From NCBI GenBank assembly GCA_016719535.1, contig JADJYX010000020.1, positions 124,001-188,000 of the forward strand: a DNA stretch of 64,000 nt, read 5' to 3'. The position numbers and the translations under genes were made by a program. Of this stretch, positions 8,732-22,938 are shown one piece after another; the first letter of the stretch is position 1; every line of letters starts with the position of its first letter. The DNA comes from Rubrivivax sp. GTDB taxonomy: Bacteria; Pseudomonadota; Gammaproteobacteria; Burkholderiales; Burkholderiaceae_C. The notes under the pieces are model-generated. The model made no database searches. It had not been told where the DNA came from and saw only the letters and a program-made list of their open reading frames with translations.

Positions 8732-10572
8732 TCATGCGGATTCCGTGCAGGCCTCGCGCAGCCGCGCGAGCAGCCCCGAGTGTCGCCGCGTCGGCGCATC
8801 GATCGCCGCCGCCACCACGGCCGCGCTGCCGGCGATGGCCACGCGGCGGCGCGCGCGCGTGACGGCGGTATAGAGCAGCTCGCGCGTCAGCACCGGGCTG
8901 CGCGCCTCGGGCAGCAGCACCAGCACGGCGTCGAATTCCGAGCCCTGCGACTTGTGCACCGTCATCGCCCAGGCACTCTGGTGCTCGGGCAGGCGCAGCG
9001 CGGGCACGCGGCGCACGCCGCCATCGGCGAGCGGGAAGGCGACGATCAGCCCGGGCTCGCCCGGCTGCGGCGGCAGCGTGATGCCGATGTCGCCGTTGAA
9101 GAGCTGAAGCAGCGGCTGGTTGCGCAGCACCATCACCGGCCGGCCGGGGTAGGCGGCGCTGCCGGGCGGCGGCGGGTGGCGTTCGAGCAGTGGCGCCAGC
9201 GCCTGGCGCGCGTGCACGTCCAGCGCCTCGTTGACGGCCACCATGCCGCGCGGCCCCTCGCGCCGCGCGCACAGCACGCGGAACGATGCGAAGCCTTGCG
9301 CCAGCGCCACGGCGTCATGCGGGTCGCGCCGCACCGCGTCCAGGTAGGCGCCGTGGCCGCGGACCAGTTGATCGCGCACCGCCGCGCCGGGCCGGGCGCC
9401 GCCATCGTCCCACCACTGCAACTCCGCGCCAGCGGCGGCGCGCAGCGTGGCCAGCGCCTCGGCGCTGCGGCCGGTCTTGACCTGCATGGCCAGACGGCCG
9501 ATGGCGGAATCGGCCGCGAAGCGGAAATTGCGGTCGAACCAGACCACGCTGTCGTGCAGCACGCTGGGCTGCAGCGGCGCCGGCGGCTGCAGCCGCCCGG
9601 GCGCCAGGCCGCAGGCGGTTTCCAGATCGGCGCGGCAGGCATCGGACAAGGTCGGATCGGCACTCAGTTCGGCAAAGACCGCGCCCGATTCCACCGCCGC
9701 CAGCTGGTGCTGGTCGCCCAGCAGCACGATGCGCGCGTGCGCGGGCACGGCTTCGAGCAACTGCGTGGCCAGCGCCAGGTCGAGCATCGAGGCCTCGTCG
9801 ACGATCAGCGCGTCGATGGCCAGCGGCCGCCCGGCATGGTGCACGAAGCCCGTCGGCGTGACACCCAGCAGCCGGTGCACGGTGCTGGCGGCCTGCGGCA
9901 GCCGCTCGCGCAGGTCAGCGGGCAGGTGGGCCGCGCGCTCGCGGATGGCCTCGGCCAGGCGCGCCGCCGCCTTGCCGGTGGGCGCGGCCAGTGCGATGCG
10001 CGCGGCCGGGTTGTCGGCCAGCAGGCAGGCCAGCAGGTTGACCACGGTGGTCGTCTTGCCGGTGCCGGGGCCGCCGCTGATGACGGTGAAGCGCTGGCGC
10101 AGTGCCAGCGCGGCGGCCACCTGCTGCCCGTCGACGGCATCGTCACCCGGCCGGTGGTTGCCCTGGAACAGCGTGGCCAGCCGTTCGCGCGCCGCGCCGC
10201 CCAGCGTGCCCGGCTGCGGCTGCGCTGCGTGCACCAGCCGCCGCGCCAGCCGGCGTTCGAGGTCGAAGTGGCGGTGCAGGTAGACGCGGCCATCGTCGTC
10301 GACGATCAGCGGCCGTGCGCCGGGGTCGGCCGGCGTGCCGACCACGCCCGAGGCCAGCAGCTCGCGCCGCAGCGGCGGCTCGTCGTCGGGCCAGCCCTCG
10401 GCCAGCTGCACGCAGACATGGCCCTCGCGGGTGGCGCGGCTGACGGCATGGCCCAGCCGCGCCACCCGCTGCGCCAGTGCCGGATCGGACCCCAGTGCCA
10501 GCGCCCAACGTTCGAGCTGCGCGGCCAGTCCGTCCGCCAGCGGATCGTCGCGTTCAGCGATCCCGATCGGCG

Positions 10573-10576
<4 letters not shown>
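8732..10576 (-). CDS. recD: exodeoxyribonuclease V alpha subunit RecD
   Basis: A 614-residue superfamily 1B helicase, the fast 5'-3' motor of RecBCD. Walker A GGPGTGKTT lies around residue 166, followed by APTGKAAARL (motif Ia), VDEASMLD (motif II), GDQHQLAAVESG (motif III) and the C-terminal AMTVHKSQGSEFD and LLYTAVTRAR blocks (motifs V and VI). Length matches RecD, not the longer RecD2. Its ATG overlaps the recB stop as ATGA, so recC, recB and recD form one coupled operon in the order usual for RecBCD-type systems. Confidence 0.95.
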
Positions 10577-14195
<3,619 letters not shown>

Positions 14196-14199
<4 letters not shown>

Positions 14200-17100
14200 G
14201 CCGGCTCCCGTTCCGCCTCGGCGGCCGCCAGGCATGCGCGCAGCGGGTCGAAGACCTGGTGCGCCAGCGCGATGAAGGTCTCGTCGAGCACGTCGTGGCG
14301 GCCGCGCAGCGCCAGCCGGTGGGCGGCGTCGGCGCCTTCGGCCCAGCGGCGTTCGCTCGGCGTCCAGGCCGCGGCGGCCCGGGCCAGGTTGTCGCCGCTG
14401 TCGACCAGCGCCCAGGCGCTGCGCGGGAAGAAGGGCAGCGGCTCGGCCAGGCCGCGGCGGTACAGCGCCAGCAGCGTGGCCAGCGGTACCTGGGCGTCGG
14501 CCACCGGCGCGAAGCGCAGCGTCTCGTGCCGCGCCAGCCACTGCGTCTGCCGCGCCACGCCCGGCGGCGCGGCCAGGCACAGCGCCAGGTGGTGGATCCA
14601 GGCCTCCAGCCGGTCGCGCGCGTCGGGGTCGGCGCAGCGCCAGCGCAGCTGGCCTTCGCGGCGCAGACCGGCGAGCGTGATGCGCAGCGTCCACGGTTCA
14701 CCGTCGATCTCGAACGGCCGCTCGGCCACGCAAGGGTCGAGCGCCGGCGGCTCGGTGGCGGCGCGCACGCGCGCGGCAAAGGCTTCCAGCACCGTCAGCG
14801 CCTGCTGCAGCTGCAGCCGGCCCAGCGCGCCGGCCGGCCAGTCGGTGCCGGCCTCGGCCAGGCGCAGCGCGCGCGCGCGGTCGGCACCGGCCAGCAGCGC
14901 CGGCAGCAGCCGCTCGGCCAGCGCGCGCTGGCCGGCACCGTCGGCCACCAGCGGTTCGTCGTCCTGCAGCTGATCGGCATCGCGGCGCAGCTCGACACCC
15001 AGGCGGCGGCGCAGCAGGTAGCGGCTGGGGTTGCGGAAGAACTCGACCAGCTGCTCGACCGAGACCGTGCGCCATTCGGGGCCGGGCGGCGGCAGCGCCT
15101 GGGCGAAGAAGGGGCGCAGCGTGGCGGGGGCGGCTTCATCGTCGTCGTCGTCATCGACCCCGTCATCGGCCTCGTCGTCGGCACCTGCGGTGGACGCGGG
15201 CCCGGCAGCGGCCGGCAGCACCGGGGCCGCCAGCGCCTGGCGCAGCGCCGCGGCCAGTTCGCCGTCGTGGCTGCGCAGGCGCGGGTCGCCGTCGACGGCG
15301 AAGGCGGCCATCGAGAAGGGCTGCAGCGGGTGCTCCACCACCAGCCGCCGGCGCGCGGCCTGCAGCGCGGCGCGGTCGCCCGGGTCGTCGGCGATGGCCG
15401 GCAGCAGCATGTCCAGCAGGTCGGCCACCAGCACCGACGGCGGCAGCGGCGCGTTGTCGCGCACGCTGCGGCCGGTGTGGCTGAGGTGCAGGTGGGTGCG
15501 CGCGGCCAGCAGCAGGTCGAGAAAGAGGTTGCGCTCGTCGAGCCGGCGCTGGCGGTCGCCGCGGCGCGGGTGCGCGGCCATGAGGTCGAATTCGGGCGCG
15601 CGCGCGGCCGTGGGGAAGGCGCCGTCGTCGAGCCCGATCACGCACACCACGCGGTAAGGCAGGCCGCGCAGGCTGCTCATCGACGACACCGTCACGCTGC
15701 CGGTGGGCACGCCGCCGCGCGCCGGGTCGTCCAGGCGCTGCTGCAGCGCCAGCCGCAGCACCGGCAGCGGCAGCGCCTCGGTCAGGCCGGCACGCTGCAT
15801 CTCGTCACCCAGTTGCGCGATGGCCTCGTGCAGCTCGCGCAGGTCGGGTCGCTCGTCGCCCTGGGCGTCGATGAAGCGGTCGCAGGCCGCGCGCAGCAGT
15901 TCGACCCACGCCGCTGGCGGATGCGCCGTGGCCAGCGTGGCCTGCGCCTGCCGCAGCGCGTCGGCAAAGGCCCACAGCCGGCCCAGCACCGCGGCCTGCT
16001 GCCCGCCGATATCGGCACCGGGCAGCAGGCCGGCCAGCGGCTCGCTGGCCTGCGCTGGCAGCACATGGCCGAGGAACAGCCGGCTCAGGCCATCGGCCAG
16101 CGTGTGGCGCTCGGTGGCCGGCACGCCGAAGCCGTCGCGGTGGGCGCCGTCCAGCCCCCAGTGCACGCCGGCCGCTTGCAGCCAGCCGTGCACCTGCACC
16201 AGGTCGTCGTCGTCCAGCCCGAAGCGGCGTGCCACCACCGGCTGCTGCAGCAGCCCGAAGAGCGCGCTCGCCGGCACGCGCGAGGCCAGCAGCGCCAGCA
16301 GGTCCAGCAGCGCACGCGCCGGCGCATCGACGCTGCTGCGCGCGCGGCCGGTGATGGCATAGGGGATGTGGCGCGCGCCCGGCACGCTGCCGAAGACGGC
16401 ATCGACCAGCGGCGCCGTGGCTTCGAGATCGGGCATCACCACCAGCACGTCCGACGGCTGCAGCGTGGCGTCGGCCGCGAACAGGCCGAGCAGCCGGTCG
16501 TGCAGCACCTCGAGCTCGCGCGTGCGCGAATGGCAGACATGCAGCTCCAGGCTGCGGTCGTGATCGGCCAGCGTGATCGAGCCGGGCTCGATCGGCTGCA
16601 GGTCGAGCAGGGCGTTCTGCAGATGCGCCAGCAGCGTGGTGCCCGGGTGCGGGCGGTAGTCGCCGTCGTCGGCCACCTCGACGCCGGCGGCGTCGCCGCC
16701 GAGGTCGACCAGACCATCCACCAACGCCTGCGTCTGCTGCCCCCAGGCCGCCAGCAGGCGGTTGCCTTCCTCGTGCCCGGCGTCCAGGCCGCGCGCGGCC
16801 AGGTGCACCAGGCGGCGGCGGTCGACCAGTTCGAACCAGTATTCGCGGCAGGGGTTGAGGACATAGACCTCGACGTGAATGACACGCCCCAGCTGCGCCA
16901 GCAGCCGCTGGTGCAGCGGCGGCATGGCCGGCAGCGCGAAGACATGCACGCGCGCGGGCACGCCGGCGGCGGCCGCGCGTGCCGGGCCGCCACGCTGCAG
17001 CGCGTCGACGAAGGCGGCCACCGGGTGGCGGTCGATGAGGTCGAGGTCGGCGGCCAGGCGCTGCCACAGCGCGGCCTGCCAGGCCTCGTCGACGCCGGCA

Positions 17101-17573
17101 GCCGCGGGGTCGGCGATGCGCCGGCCGTCGGCCCAGGCCTGCAGCCAGTCGGGGCGGTAGGTGGTGTACTGCTCGATCAGCGCGGCCACACGGCTGGCCA
17201 GTTCGAGCCGCATCACCGGGTCGCCGGTGCCCAGGTAGCGCGCCAGCCGCGGATGGCGCGCCACCCAGTCGGCATCGCCGAAGGCGGCATGCACGCGCCA
17301 GGTCAGCAGCGCCGGCGCGAACGGAGCCTCGGGCCGGGTGCGCGGTACCAGCGCGGCCACCTGGCGCCACAGCCACTGCGCCAGGTAGTCGAAGCGCAGG
17401 TTGGCGCAGATGCCGTCGTGGCGCGCGATGGCCAGCGTCAGCCAGCGGCGCATGGCGGCGCTGGGCACGATCACGGCGCCGACCGCGAAGGGGTCGCCCG
17501 GGTGCGCGGCCAGCTCGGCCAGCAGCCGTTCGGCCAGCGCTTCGGTGCGGTTGGAGAAGTGCAGGTTCAGCAT
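14196..17573 (-). CDS. recC: exodeoxyribonuclease V gamma subunit RecC
   Basis: A 1125-residue protein starting MLNLHFSNRTEAL, the conserved RecC beginning; an alternative Met ten codons upstream is in a weakly conserved lead. Typical RecC blocks include IVPSAAMRRWL, CANLRFDYLAQWLW, HVCHSRTRELEVLHDRLL and VSSMSSLRGLPYRVVCVIGLDDGAFP. It is an inactivated helicase/nuclease that recognises Chi and splits the strands. An Asp-rich stretch around residues 795-820 (seven consecutive Asp) forms a low-complexity insertion. It is first in the recC-recB-recD operon, about 76 bp downstream of the carbonic anhydrase on the same strand. Confidence 0.94.
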
Positions 17574-17649
17574 CGTCGGGTCTACCGGCGGGCGGGCCCG
17601 CAAGGGGCGCCGATATCCGCCGTGCCGGCCGCCACCGCCATCGCCGCCA

Positions 17650-18309
17650 TCAGCCGAACGATCCCATCGGGCCAGGGTAGCTGACCTCTTCGAGGCGGCC
17701 GCTGTCGACGTCGTAGATGAAGCCGCGCACGGTCACCGCATCCGGTCCGCTGGTCGGGATCCAGGGGTGATTCAGGATCGACGACATGCCACGGCGCACG
17801 TCCCAGCTCAGGCGCTCGATATTGTTCTCGTCGCGCGGGGCGTCCAGCGGCTCGATCGCGCCGCGCAAGGCATGGAAGGCCGACGGCGTCGACGCGCAGC
17901 GGCCACAGCCCATGAAGGCGCGCCCGGTGGCCTGGCCCAGCAGCTTCCCGGCTGCCGGGTCGCCCTCGAGGCCGGTCCTGAGCAGGTCGTCGGTGAAGGC
18001 GAGCATGCCGCAGCGGGTATGGTGGATGAGGACGATTTCGTTGGTGTCGAGCAGGTGGTGCGAGATGATGAGGCAGCGGATGGCATCGTCGGTCACCACG
18101 CCACCGGCGTTGCGGATGATGTGCGCCTCTCCGGTCTGCAGGCCCAGCAGGTCCTCGACGTCGAGCCGGGCGTCCATGCAGGCCACGACGGCCAGCCGCC
18201 TGGCCGGCTGGATCGGCTGCGGGCCGGGGTGTGTCGGCTGGTGCATCGCCTGCCCGGCGGCATAGCGCTGGTTGTTGGCCAGGCATCGTTCGGTGACGGA
18301 TTGAGCCAT
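17650..18309 (-). CDS. beta-carbonic anhydrase
   Basis: A 219-residue enzyme interconverting CO2 and bicarbonate. The zinc site and catalytic dyad are complete: C44-x-D46-x-R48 (CMDAR) and H97-x-x-C100 (HHTRCG), with the surrounding IIRNAGG block. Start ATG at 18309 is the first Met of the conserved part; the frame stays open far upstream without similarity. It lies upstream of recC on the same strand, but a functional link is unlikely. Its 5' side faces a stretch without recognisable genes, so its own promoter should be there. Confidence 0.92.
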   Translation of the reverse strand: MAQSVTERCLANNQRYAAGQAMHQPTHPGPQPIQPARRLAVVACMDARLDVEDLLGLQTGEAHIIRNAGGVVTDDAIRCLIISHHLLDTNEIVLIHHTRCGMLAFTDDLLRTGLEGDPAAGKLLGQATGRAFMGCGRCASTPSAFHALRGAIEPLDAPRDENNIERLSWDVRRGMSSILNHPWIPTSGPDAVTVRGFIYDVDSGRLEEVSYPGPMGSFG

Positions 18310-18964
18310 GTCCCTGTCTCCCGGTGGGGGTCGGGACGCGCTGCGCAGGTCGCGGGCCGGCGCGTCCATGCGGCCCGTCGGCGCATCGTACGTGGGCGGC
18401 CGCTTGCCGTCTGCCGTGGCGTCGTCGGTGTGGTGCCGAGGTGGTCGGCCGGCGCCACGCCAGCGGGCTGCCGGCCCCCGCACCTGGGGCACATTCCGCG
18501 CCGTCCCGCACCATCCCCATCGCGCCATGCACCCTTCGTTCGCCGCGCCTGACACCCGGCATGCCCACGGGCGAGAGATTCCGGCCCCGGGCCGGCCGGC
18601 GACGACATCGAGGTCGTCGAGGCGCTGCAGCCGCCGCGGTTTGACCGGCCAGGCTTGCGGACGCGTTGGCCGGGGTCTTCGACGCGTCGCCGGGCAAGGT
18701 CTGGGTTCGCTTGTCCATGCATTCGTCCACCTCGTACGCCGAGAACGGTGTCGCGCAGGACCCGATCCAGAACCTGGCCCTTGTGCGGGTGCTGCACGCC
18801 GACCTGCCCGCGGTCGAGCGGCTCGCATCGCAAGCACGAGCCAGCGCCCTTGCCGTGGGACTTTGCCTCGGGCGGCCGTCCGAGCGGGTTCATATCGAGT
18901 TCGCACCACCCGGGGCCGGAGGGACCCCAACATGGTCTGCCGAAGGCCCCAGGCCGCGCACCGG
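18310..18964 (+). other. 655 bp without a recognisable gene
   Basis: No frame on either strand in this stretch gives a protein I recognise. Several frames stay open because of the high GC content. One forward frame (18666 to about 18950) has fairly balanced composition but no start signal and no motif, and could be a remnant. The carbonic anhydrase promoter is expected near 18310-18400, but I cannot pick -35/-10 boxes with confidence. Confidence 0.5.
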
Positions 18965-19167
18965 ATGTCGACGGCGCGGCCGGGGACGATCGGCGCCGAC
19001 GGCGTTGACCGCGGCACCATTCGGAAGTGCATGTGCGCCTGCCGGGCGGCGCCGTGGTCGTCGCGGTCATCACCAGATCGAGTGTCAGCGGCATGCGTCT
19101 GCACCCGGGCGACGACGTCACCGCCATGTTCAAGGCCTCGAGCGTCTTTCTCGCCATCCCGGTGTAG
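18965..19167 (+). pseudogene. molbindin (TOBE/Mop) domain protein, frameshifted
   Basis: An ATG at 18965 opens a frame beginning MSTARPGTIGADGVDRGTI, which resembles the start of single-domain molybdate-binding proteins (SARN..GTI pattern). At about 19020 the homology continues in another frame: SEVHVRLPGGAVVVAVIT, then MRLHPGDDVTAMFKASSVF and a TAG at 19165-19167. One missing base around 19020 would restore a single frame of about 68 residues, the normal size. Molbindins store or buffer molybdate in the cytoplasm. A ModA-like gene follows 250 bp downstream, which supports the identification. Whether the break is real decay or a base-calling error cannot be told here. Confidence 0.7.
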
Positions 19168-19419
19168 TCGAACGGCACGATCGGGACGCGATCCGAACGG
19201 TACGCGCGCGGCCTGGCGGCACGACGCCACACAGGCCGCAGCGCCGCCGGAGCGCTACATCAGCGCGGGTGCCCTTGTCGATAGGCACGCAGCAGCATAG
19301 GCGCAGAAGCCACGGCGGCGGCACCGAAGCCGAACGCCGGGATTAGGCTCGTGACGACCTCGCCGCGGCCCTCGGAGTCGTGCGACCGCATCACGACCTT
19401 GATCCCGGAGACCGCCACC

Positions 19420-20232
19420 ATGTCGAACCCACTTCGCCTGACGGCGCTCGTCGCTTGCCTCGCGATCGCGCCCACGGCTTTCCCGCAGAGCGCACCGCGC
19501 GACGTGCGCGTGCACGCCGCCGGCAGCCTTCGCTTGGCCCTGAACGACAGCGCCGCCGCCTTCGAAGCCGCGCAACCGGGCGTCAAGGTCACGCTGACGT
19601 ACGGGCCCTCGGGCCTGCTGAAGGACCGGCTCGCCGGCGGCGAGTCCAGCGATGTCTTCGCGTCGGCAAACCTGAGCCACCCCGAAGCCCTGGCCGCGGC
19701 CGGCAAGGCCGGCCCGGTGCAGCGCTTCGCGCGCAACGCGATGTGCGCGCTGGTGCGCCCCGGGCTCGACGTGACGTCCGACAACCTGGTGCAACGCATG
19801 ATGGATCCGGCGCTGAAGCTGGGCGTGTCGACGCCGCGTGCCGACCCGGCAGGCGACTATGCGGTGCAGGTATTCGAGCGCATCGAGAAGAGCGGCGTCG
19901 CCGGAGCCGCGGCCACACTCTCGGCCAAGGCGCTGCAGCTGACGGGCGGGCCGAATTCGCCGCCGCCGCCGGCCGATCGCAGTGTCTACGGTGCGCTCGT
20001 CTCGCAGGGCGCAGCCGACCTCTTCCTCACCTACTGCACGAACGCCGTCGCGGCGGTGCGCGAGCATCCGGGCCAGTACAGCGTGCCCGTGCCCGAGGCG
20101 ATCAACGTCAGCGCCAGCTATGGCGTGACGGTCCTGAATGCCGCACCCGACGATGCCCGCCGCTTCGTCGACTTCCTGCTGTCTCCGGCCGGCCAGGCGG
20201 TACTCGCGCGACATGGATTCGCGCCGCGCTGA
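19420..20232 (+). CDS. modA: molybdate ABC transporter substrate-binding protein, ModA-like
   Basis: A 270-residue periplasmic binding protein. Residues 1-24 form a signal peptide (LRLTALVACLAIAPTAF). The mature part has the ModA/Wtp-type opening VRVHAAGSLRLALND, a YGPSGLLKDRL ligand loop, SDVFASANLSHPEAL, and a C-terminal FLLSPAGQAVLARHGFAP helix. A GGAG ribosome binding site sits 8-9 nt before the ATG. No permease (ModB) or ATPase (ModC) gene lies beside it, so it must use components encoded elsewhere or be an orphan. The neighbouring molbindin remnant supports an oxyanion, probably molybdate, as ligand; other oxyanions are possible. Confidence 0.82.
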   Translation: MSNPLRLTALVACLAIAPTAFPQSAPRDVRVHAAGSLRLALNDSAAAFEAAQPGVKVTLTYGPSGLLKDRLAGGESSDVFASANLSHPEALAAAGKAGPVQRFARNAMCALVRPGLDVTSDNLVQRMMDPALKLGVSTPRADPAGDYAVQVFERIEKSGVAGAAATLSAKALQLTGGPNSPPPPADRSVYGALVSQGAADLFLTYCTNAVAAVREHPGQYSVPVPEAINVSASYGVTVLNAAPDDARRFVDFLLSPAGQAVLARHGFAPR

Positions 20233-20631
20233 GCCCACCTCCATGCCCCGAACCCGCCCGCCGGATCGAGCAGGATGCCAATTCACGCCGCGGCCGCAGC
20301 GCTGGCGATGAGCGTATCGGCATGGGCCTGCCCCACTGCTGTGCAGCCCTGCTCCGCGAGCGCGGTCTTGACCGTGCAACGGACCAACCAGCCGGCTCAG
20401 ACCATGGAGTGTGTCGCGCTGGCGGCGCTGGCGGCGCTGCACCAGACCGCACTCGCCCAGCGCAAGACGGTCGCGTCGAGCGGCAGCGGCGCGGCCGATC
20501 GAGCCGCGGTGTAGACGGGCGTGCTGCTGTGGGATCCGCTTGCGCAGACCGGCTTCGCCTCTGCAACCGACCGCGGTGCAAGGACGAGCATCGTCGAGGC
20601 CGTCGCCAGCGACGGTTGTCGTGCAGTCTCG
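20233..20631 (+). other. stretch without a recognisable intact gene
   Basis: A short forward frame (20275-20514, starting MPIHAAAAAL with a secretion-signal-like opening) ends at a TAG and then continues in the same frame into the crystallin-like remnant that follows. It may therefore be the decayed 5' part of that gene with an in-frame stop, but it shows no motif of its own. Confidence 0.4.
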
Positions 20632-21119
20632 CGCTGGGGCGAATTGTTCAACAGCGCCGTCGACGAGCAGGCAGTGGTCATCACTGTCAACGACCGCAGG
20701 TCGGCGGCCGCCGTGCCTGGCAACGGCCGCTGGGAGGTCCGCGCCAAGGCCAACCGCGAGGGCGCTGCGTCGTGCCCAGACCCGGCCCTTGTCCGACGCT
20801 GGGGGCGATGGGGCTGAACGACCGCATCTCGTCGGTGCGCGCGCTGCGAAGCCGCGACCGCATCGACGATGCGCGCCCTGCACCGGTGGCAGCCGACTGC
20901 CGTCGGCGCCGGGGCGAGCGGCTCGTCGAGGCCGAGGTCGCCTCGGTGTATGCCATGGCGGGGTGGCGCGACCCGCGCTGCAACCAGGTGTCGGCGGCGG
21001 CGCGCCCCGACCATTGGGACGTGACCTACGACTTCCGCGGCCAGGAGCACCATGTCCAGTTGATGACGCCACCGGGCCGGACGGTCACCGTCAATCGCCA
21101 GGGCGAACCGCGGCAGTGA
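20632..21119 (+). pseudogene. beta/gamma-crystallin-like envelope protein, broken
   Basis: Two frames together resemble a Burkholderiales secreted protein that has beta/gamma-crystallin Greek-key motifs followed by a glycine-zipper segment and a WDVTY-type tail. One frame carries VNDRRSAAAV then GRWEVRAKAN up to about 20755; the next frame carries RGRCVVPRPGPCPTLGAM and GLNDRISSVRAL, then ERLVEAEVASVYAM, and ends WDVTYDFRGQEHHV...VTVNRQGEPRQ. The switch at about 20757 is a one-base frameshift. Between DPRC and NQVS the expected glycine-zipper region appears to be missing, indicating an internal deletion. The combined signs argue for a real pseudogene rather than a single base-call error. Confidence 0.6.
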
Positions 21120-21171
21120 CGCAGCGGGCTGCCGTGACCGGATGACCCCGGCACGGCAAGCGCCGGCGCCA

Positions 21172-21675
21172 TCAGGGCACCGGCCGCCCCGGCCCCAGCG
21201 TGCCCTGCGCGCGCGCCGACACCCAGGCGTAGAGGTCGACGATGTGGGCCTGCACGGTCGGCTCGCCCTGCCAGGCGGGCATGGTCATGCCGCCCTGGCG
21301 GCGCTGCTCGATCTCGGTGATCAGCGCGTCGCGCGCCGCGCCGTCGCCGCGGGCCTGGCCCGCGGGCAGCGGCCAGTCGTAGCGGTTGAGCACCAGGCTG
21401 ACGAAGCGGCGCGAGCCCATGTCGCGCACGCGCGGCAGCAGGTCGGGGCCGCGCGAGGTGCCGGTGGCATCGGCGCCATGGCAGGCGGCGCAACGCTCCT
21501 GGAAGACGCGCCAGCCGGCGTACAGCGAGCCCGGCGGCCTGGCGCGCTCGGCGACCTCCTTTGCGGCCTGGCGGTTCTGCCATTCCACGGCGCAGCCACC
21601 CAGCCCCAGCGTGGCCAGCAGCAGCGCCGCCAGCGGCAGCATGCGGGTCGCGGCCGTCTTCCTGTTCCTCAGCAT
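21172..21675 (-). CDS. lipoprotein-type cytochrome c
   Basis: A 167-residue protein. The ATG at 21675 has GGAGG 8 nt upstream, which decides the start over a GTG nine bases earlier that overlaps the binding site. The N-terminus is basic (MLRNRK), then a Leu/Ala-rich core ending in LGGC, a lipobox with the acylated Cys at about residue 28. One haem motif CAACHG is at residues 62-67; the axial Met is probably in the TMPAW segment. It is expected to be a membrane-anchored periplasmic electron carrier. No oxidase or dehydrogenase lies next to it. Confidence 0.82.
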   Translation of the reverse strand: MLRNRKTAATRMLPLAALLLATLGLGGCAVEWQNRQAAKEVAERARPPGSLYAGWRVFQERCAACHGADATGTSRGPDLLPRVRDMGSRRFVSLVLNRYDWPLPAGQARGDGAARDALITEIEQRRQGGMTMPAWQGEPTVQAHIVDLYAWVSARAQGTLGPGRPVP

Positions 21676-21740
21676 CGTCGTCACCTCCGACGGCGACTGT
21701 ACCCGCCGCGCCCCGGCAGCCCGCCGCCTAAGATGCCGCG

Positions 21741-22931
21741 GTGCCGTCCCGCGTCATCCTCTTCGGTGCCTTCGATCGCCACAACCTCGGCGACCTGCTG
21801 TTGCCGCACATCGCGGCGGCGCTGCTGCCGGGGCGGGACCTGGTCTTCGCCGGTCTCGCCGAGCGCGACCTGCGTCCCTTCGGCGGCCATGCGGTCGCCG
21901 CGCTGTCGCGGCTGGCGCCCGAGCCGCCGGCCACGCTGATCCATGTCGGCGGCGAGATCCTGACCTGCACCGCCTGGCAGGCGGCGGTGATGCTGCTGCC
22001 GCCCGCGCAGCTGCAGCCGACCATCGCCTACCTGGAGGCGCGGCCGGCCGAACGCGACGCCTTCGTGCGCGCATGGCTCGGCACCGAGGCGCAGGCGCCC
22101 TATGTCGCCTCGCGCCGCCGGCATGCGGGCCTGCAGCGGGTGATCCACGCAAGCATCGGCGGCGTCGAGCTGGACCGCGCCGACGCCGCGCTGCGCGCCG
22201 AGGTGCTGGCCGCGCTGCGCGAGGCCGATGCGGTGGCCGTGCGCGACAGCCGCACGCTGGCGCACCTGTCCGCGGCCGGCATCCCGGCGCGCCTGCTGCC
22301 CGACCCGGCGGTGATGGTGGCCGTGCTGTTCGGCGACCGCATCCGCGCCCGGGCCGGCGACGGCGAGGTCGCCCAGGTGCGCGGTGCCTTCGCGCAGGGC
22401 CATCTGGCCGTGCAGTTCAGTGCCGATTTCGACGACGACGCCACGCTGGCCACGATGGCGGCGCAGCTGGATGTCGTCGCCGCCCGCACGGGGCTGGGCG
22501 TGGTGCTGTTCCGCGCCGGGGCCGCGCCCTGGCACGATGACCTGGCCGGCCTGCAGCGCGTCGCCGCGGGGCTGCGGCCCGGCGCGGTGCATGTCTTCGA
22601 ATCGCTCGACCTCTGGGACCTGTGCGCGCTGATCGCCAGCAGCCGGGGCTTCTGCGGCAGCAGCCTGCACGGCCGCATCGTCGCCAGCGCCTTCGGCCTG
22701 CCGCGCCTGAACCTGCGCGTGCCGACGGCCGGCGGCCGTGCGGGCAAGCAGGCGGCCTGTGCGGCGACCTGGGACGACAGCAGCGGGCCGGCCGTGGTCG
22801 ATGTCGGGGACCTCGCCGAGGGCCTGCAGGCCGCGCTGGCGGCCACGCCCGCGCTGCTGCACCGGCAGGCGCAGCGGCTGGCCGCGGCCTATCGCCAGGG
22901 CTTTGCCGGGCTGTGTGCCGGCCTGGCTTGA
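21741..22931 (+). CDS. polysaccharide pyruvyl transferase family protein
   Basis: A 396-residue protein with a GTG start. The opening RVILFGAFDRHNLGDLLLPHI is the N-terminal Rossmann signature of the PS_pyruv_trans family (normally FNxGD; here HNLGD). The C-terminal half has SSRGFCGSSLHGRIVASAFGLPRL, the family's S-x-H-x-x-I/x-A-x-A-F/G-x-P block. Members add pyruvate ketals or act as glycosyltransferase-like enzymes on surface polysaccharides. No other polysaccharide genes are near, so the substrate is unknown. It converges with the aldehyde dehydrogenase gene, with 7 bp between the stops. Confidence 0.8.
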   Translation: MPSRVILFGAFDRHNLGDLLLPHIAAALLPGRDLVFAGLAERDLRPFGGHAVAALSRLAPEPPATLIHVGGEILTCTAWQAAVMLLPPAQLQPTIAYLEARPAERDAFVRAWLGTEAQAPYVASRRRHAGLQRVIHASIGGVELDRADAALRAEVLAALREADAVAVRDSRTLAHLSAAGIPARLLPDPAVMVAVLFGDRIRARAGDGEVAQVRGAFAQGHLAVQFSADFDDDATLATMAAQLDVVAARTGLGVVLFRAGAAPWHDDLAGLQRVAAGLRPGAVHVFESLDLWDLCALIASSRGFCGSSLHGRIVASAFGLPRLNLRVPTAGGRAGKQAACAATWDDSSGPAVVDVGDLAEGLQAALAATPALLHRQAQRLAAAYRQGFAGLCAGLA

Positions 22932-22938
22932 TGCGGCT

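Noticed and set aside
18666..19346. A 226-codon forward frame as a real gene
   Set aside because: No start signal or motif, and its 3' half overlaps the molbindin homology, which lies in different frames.
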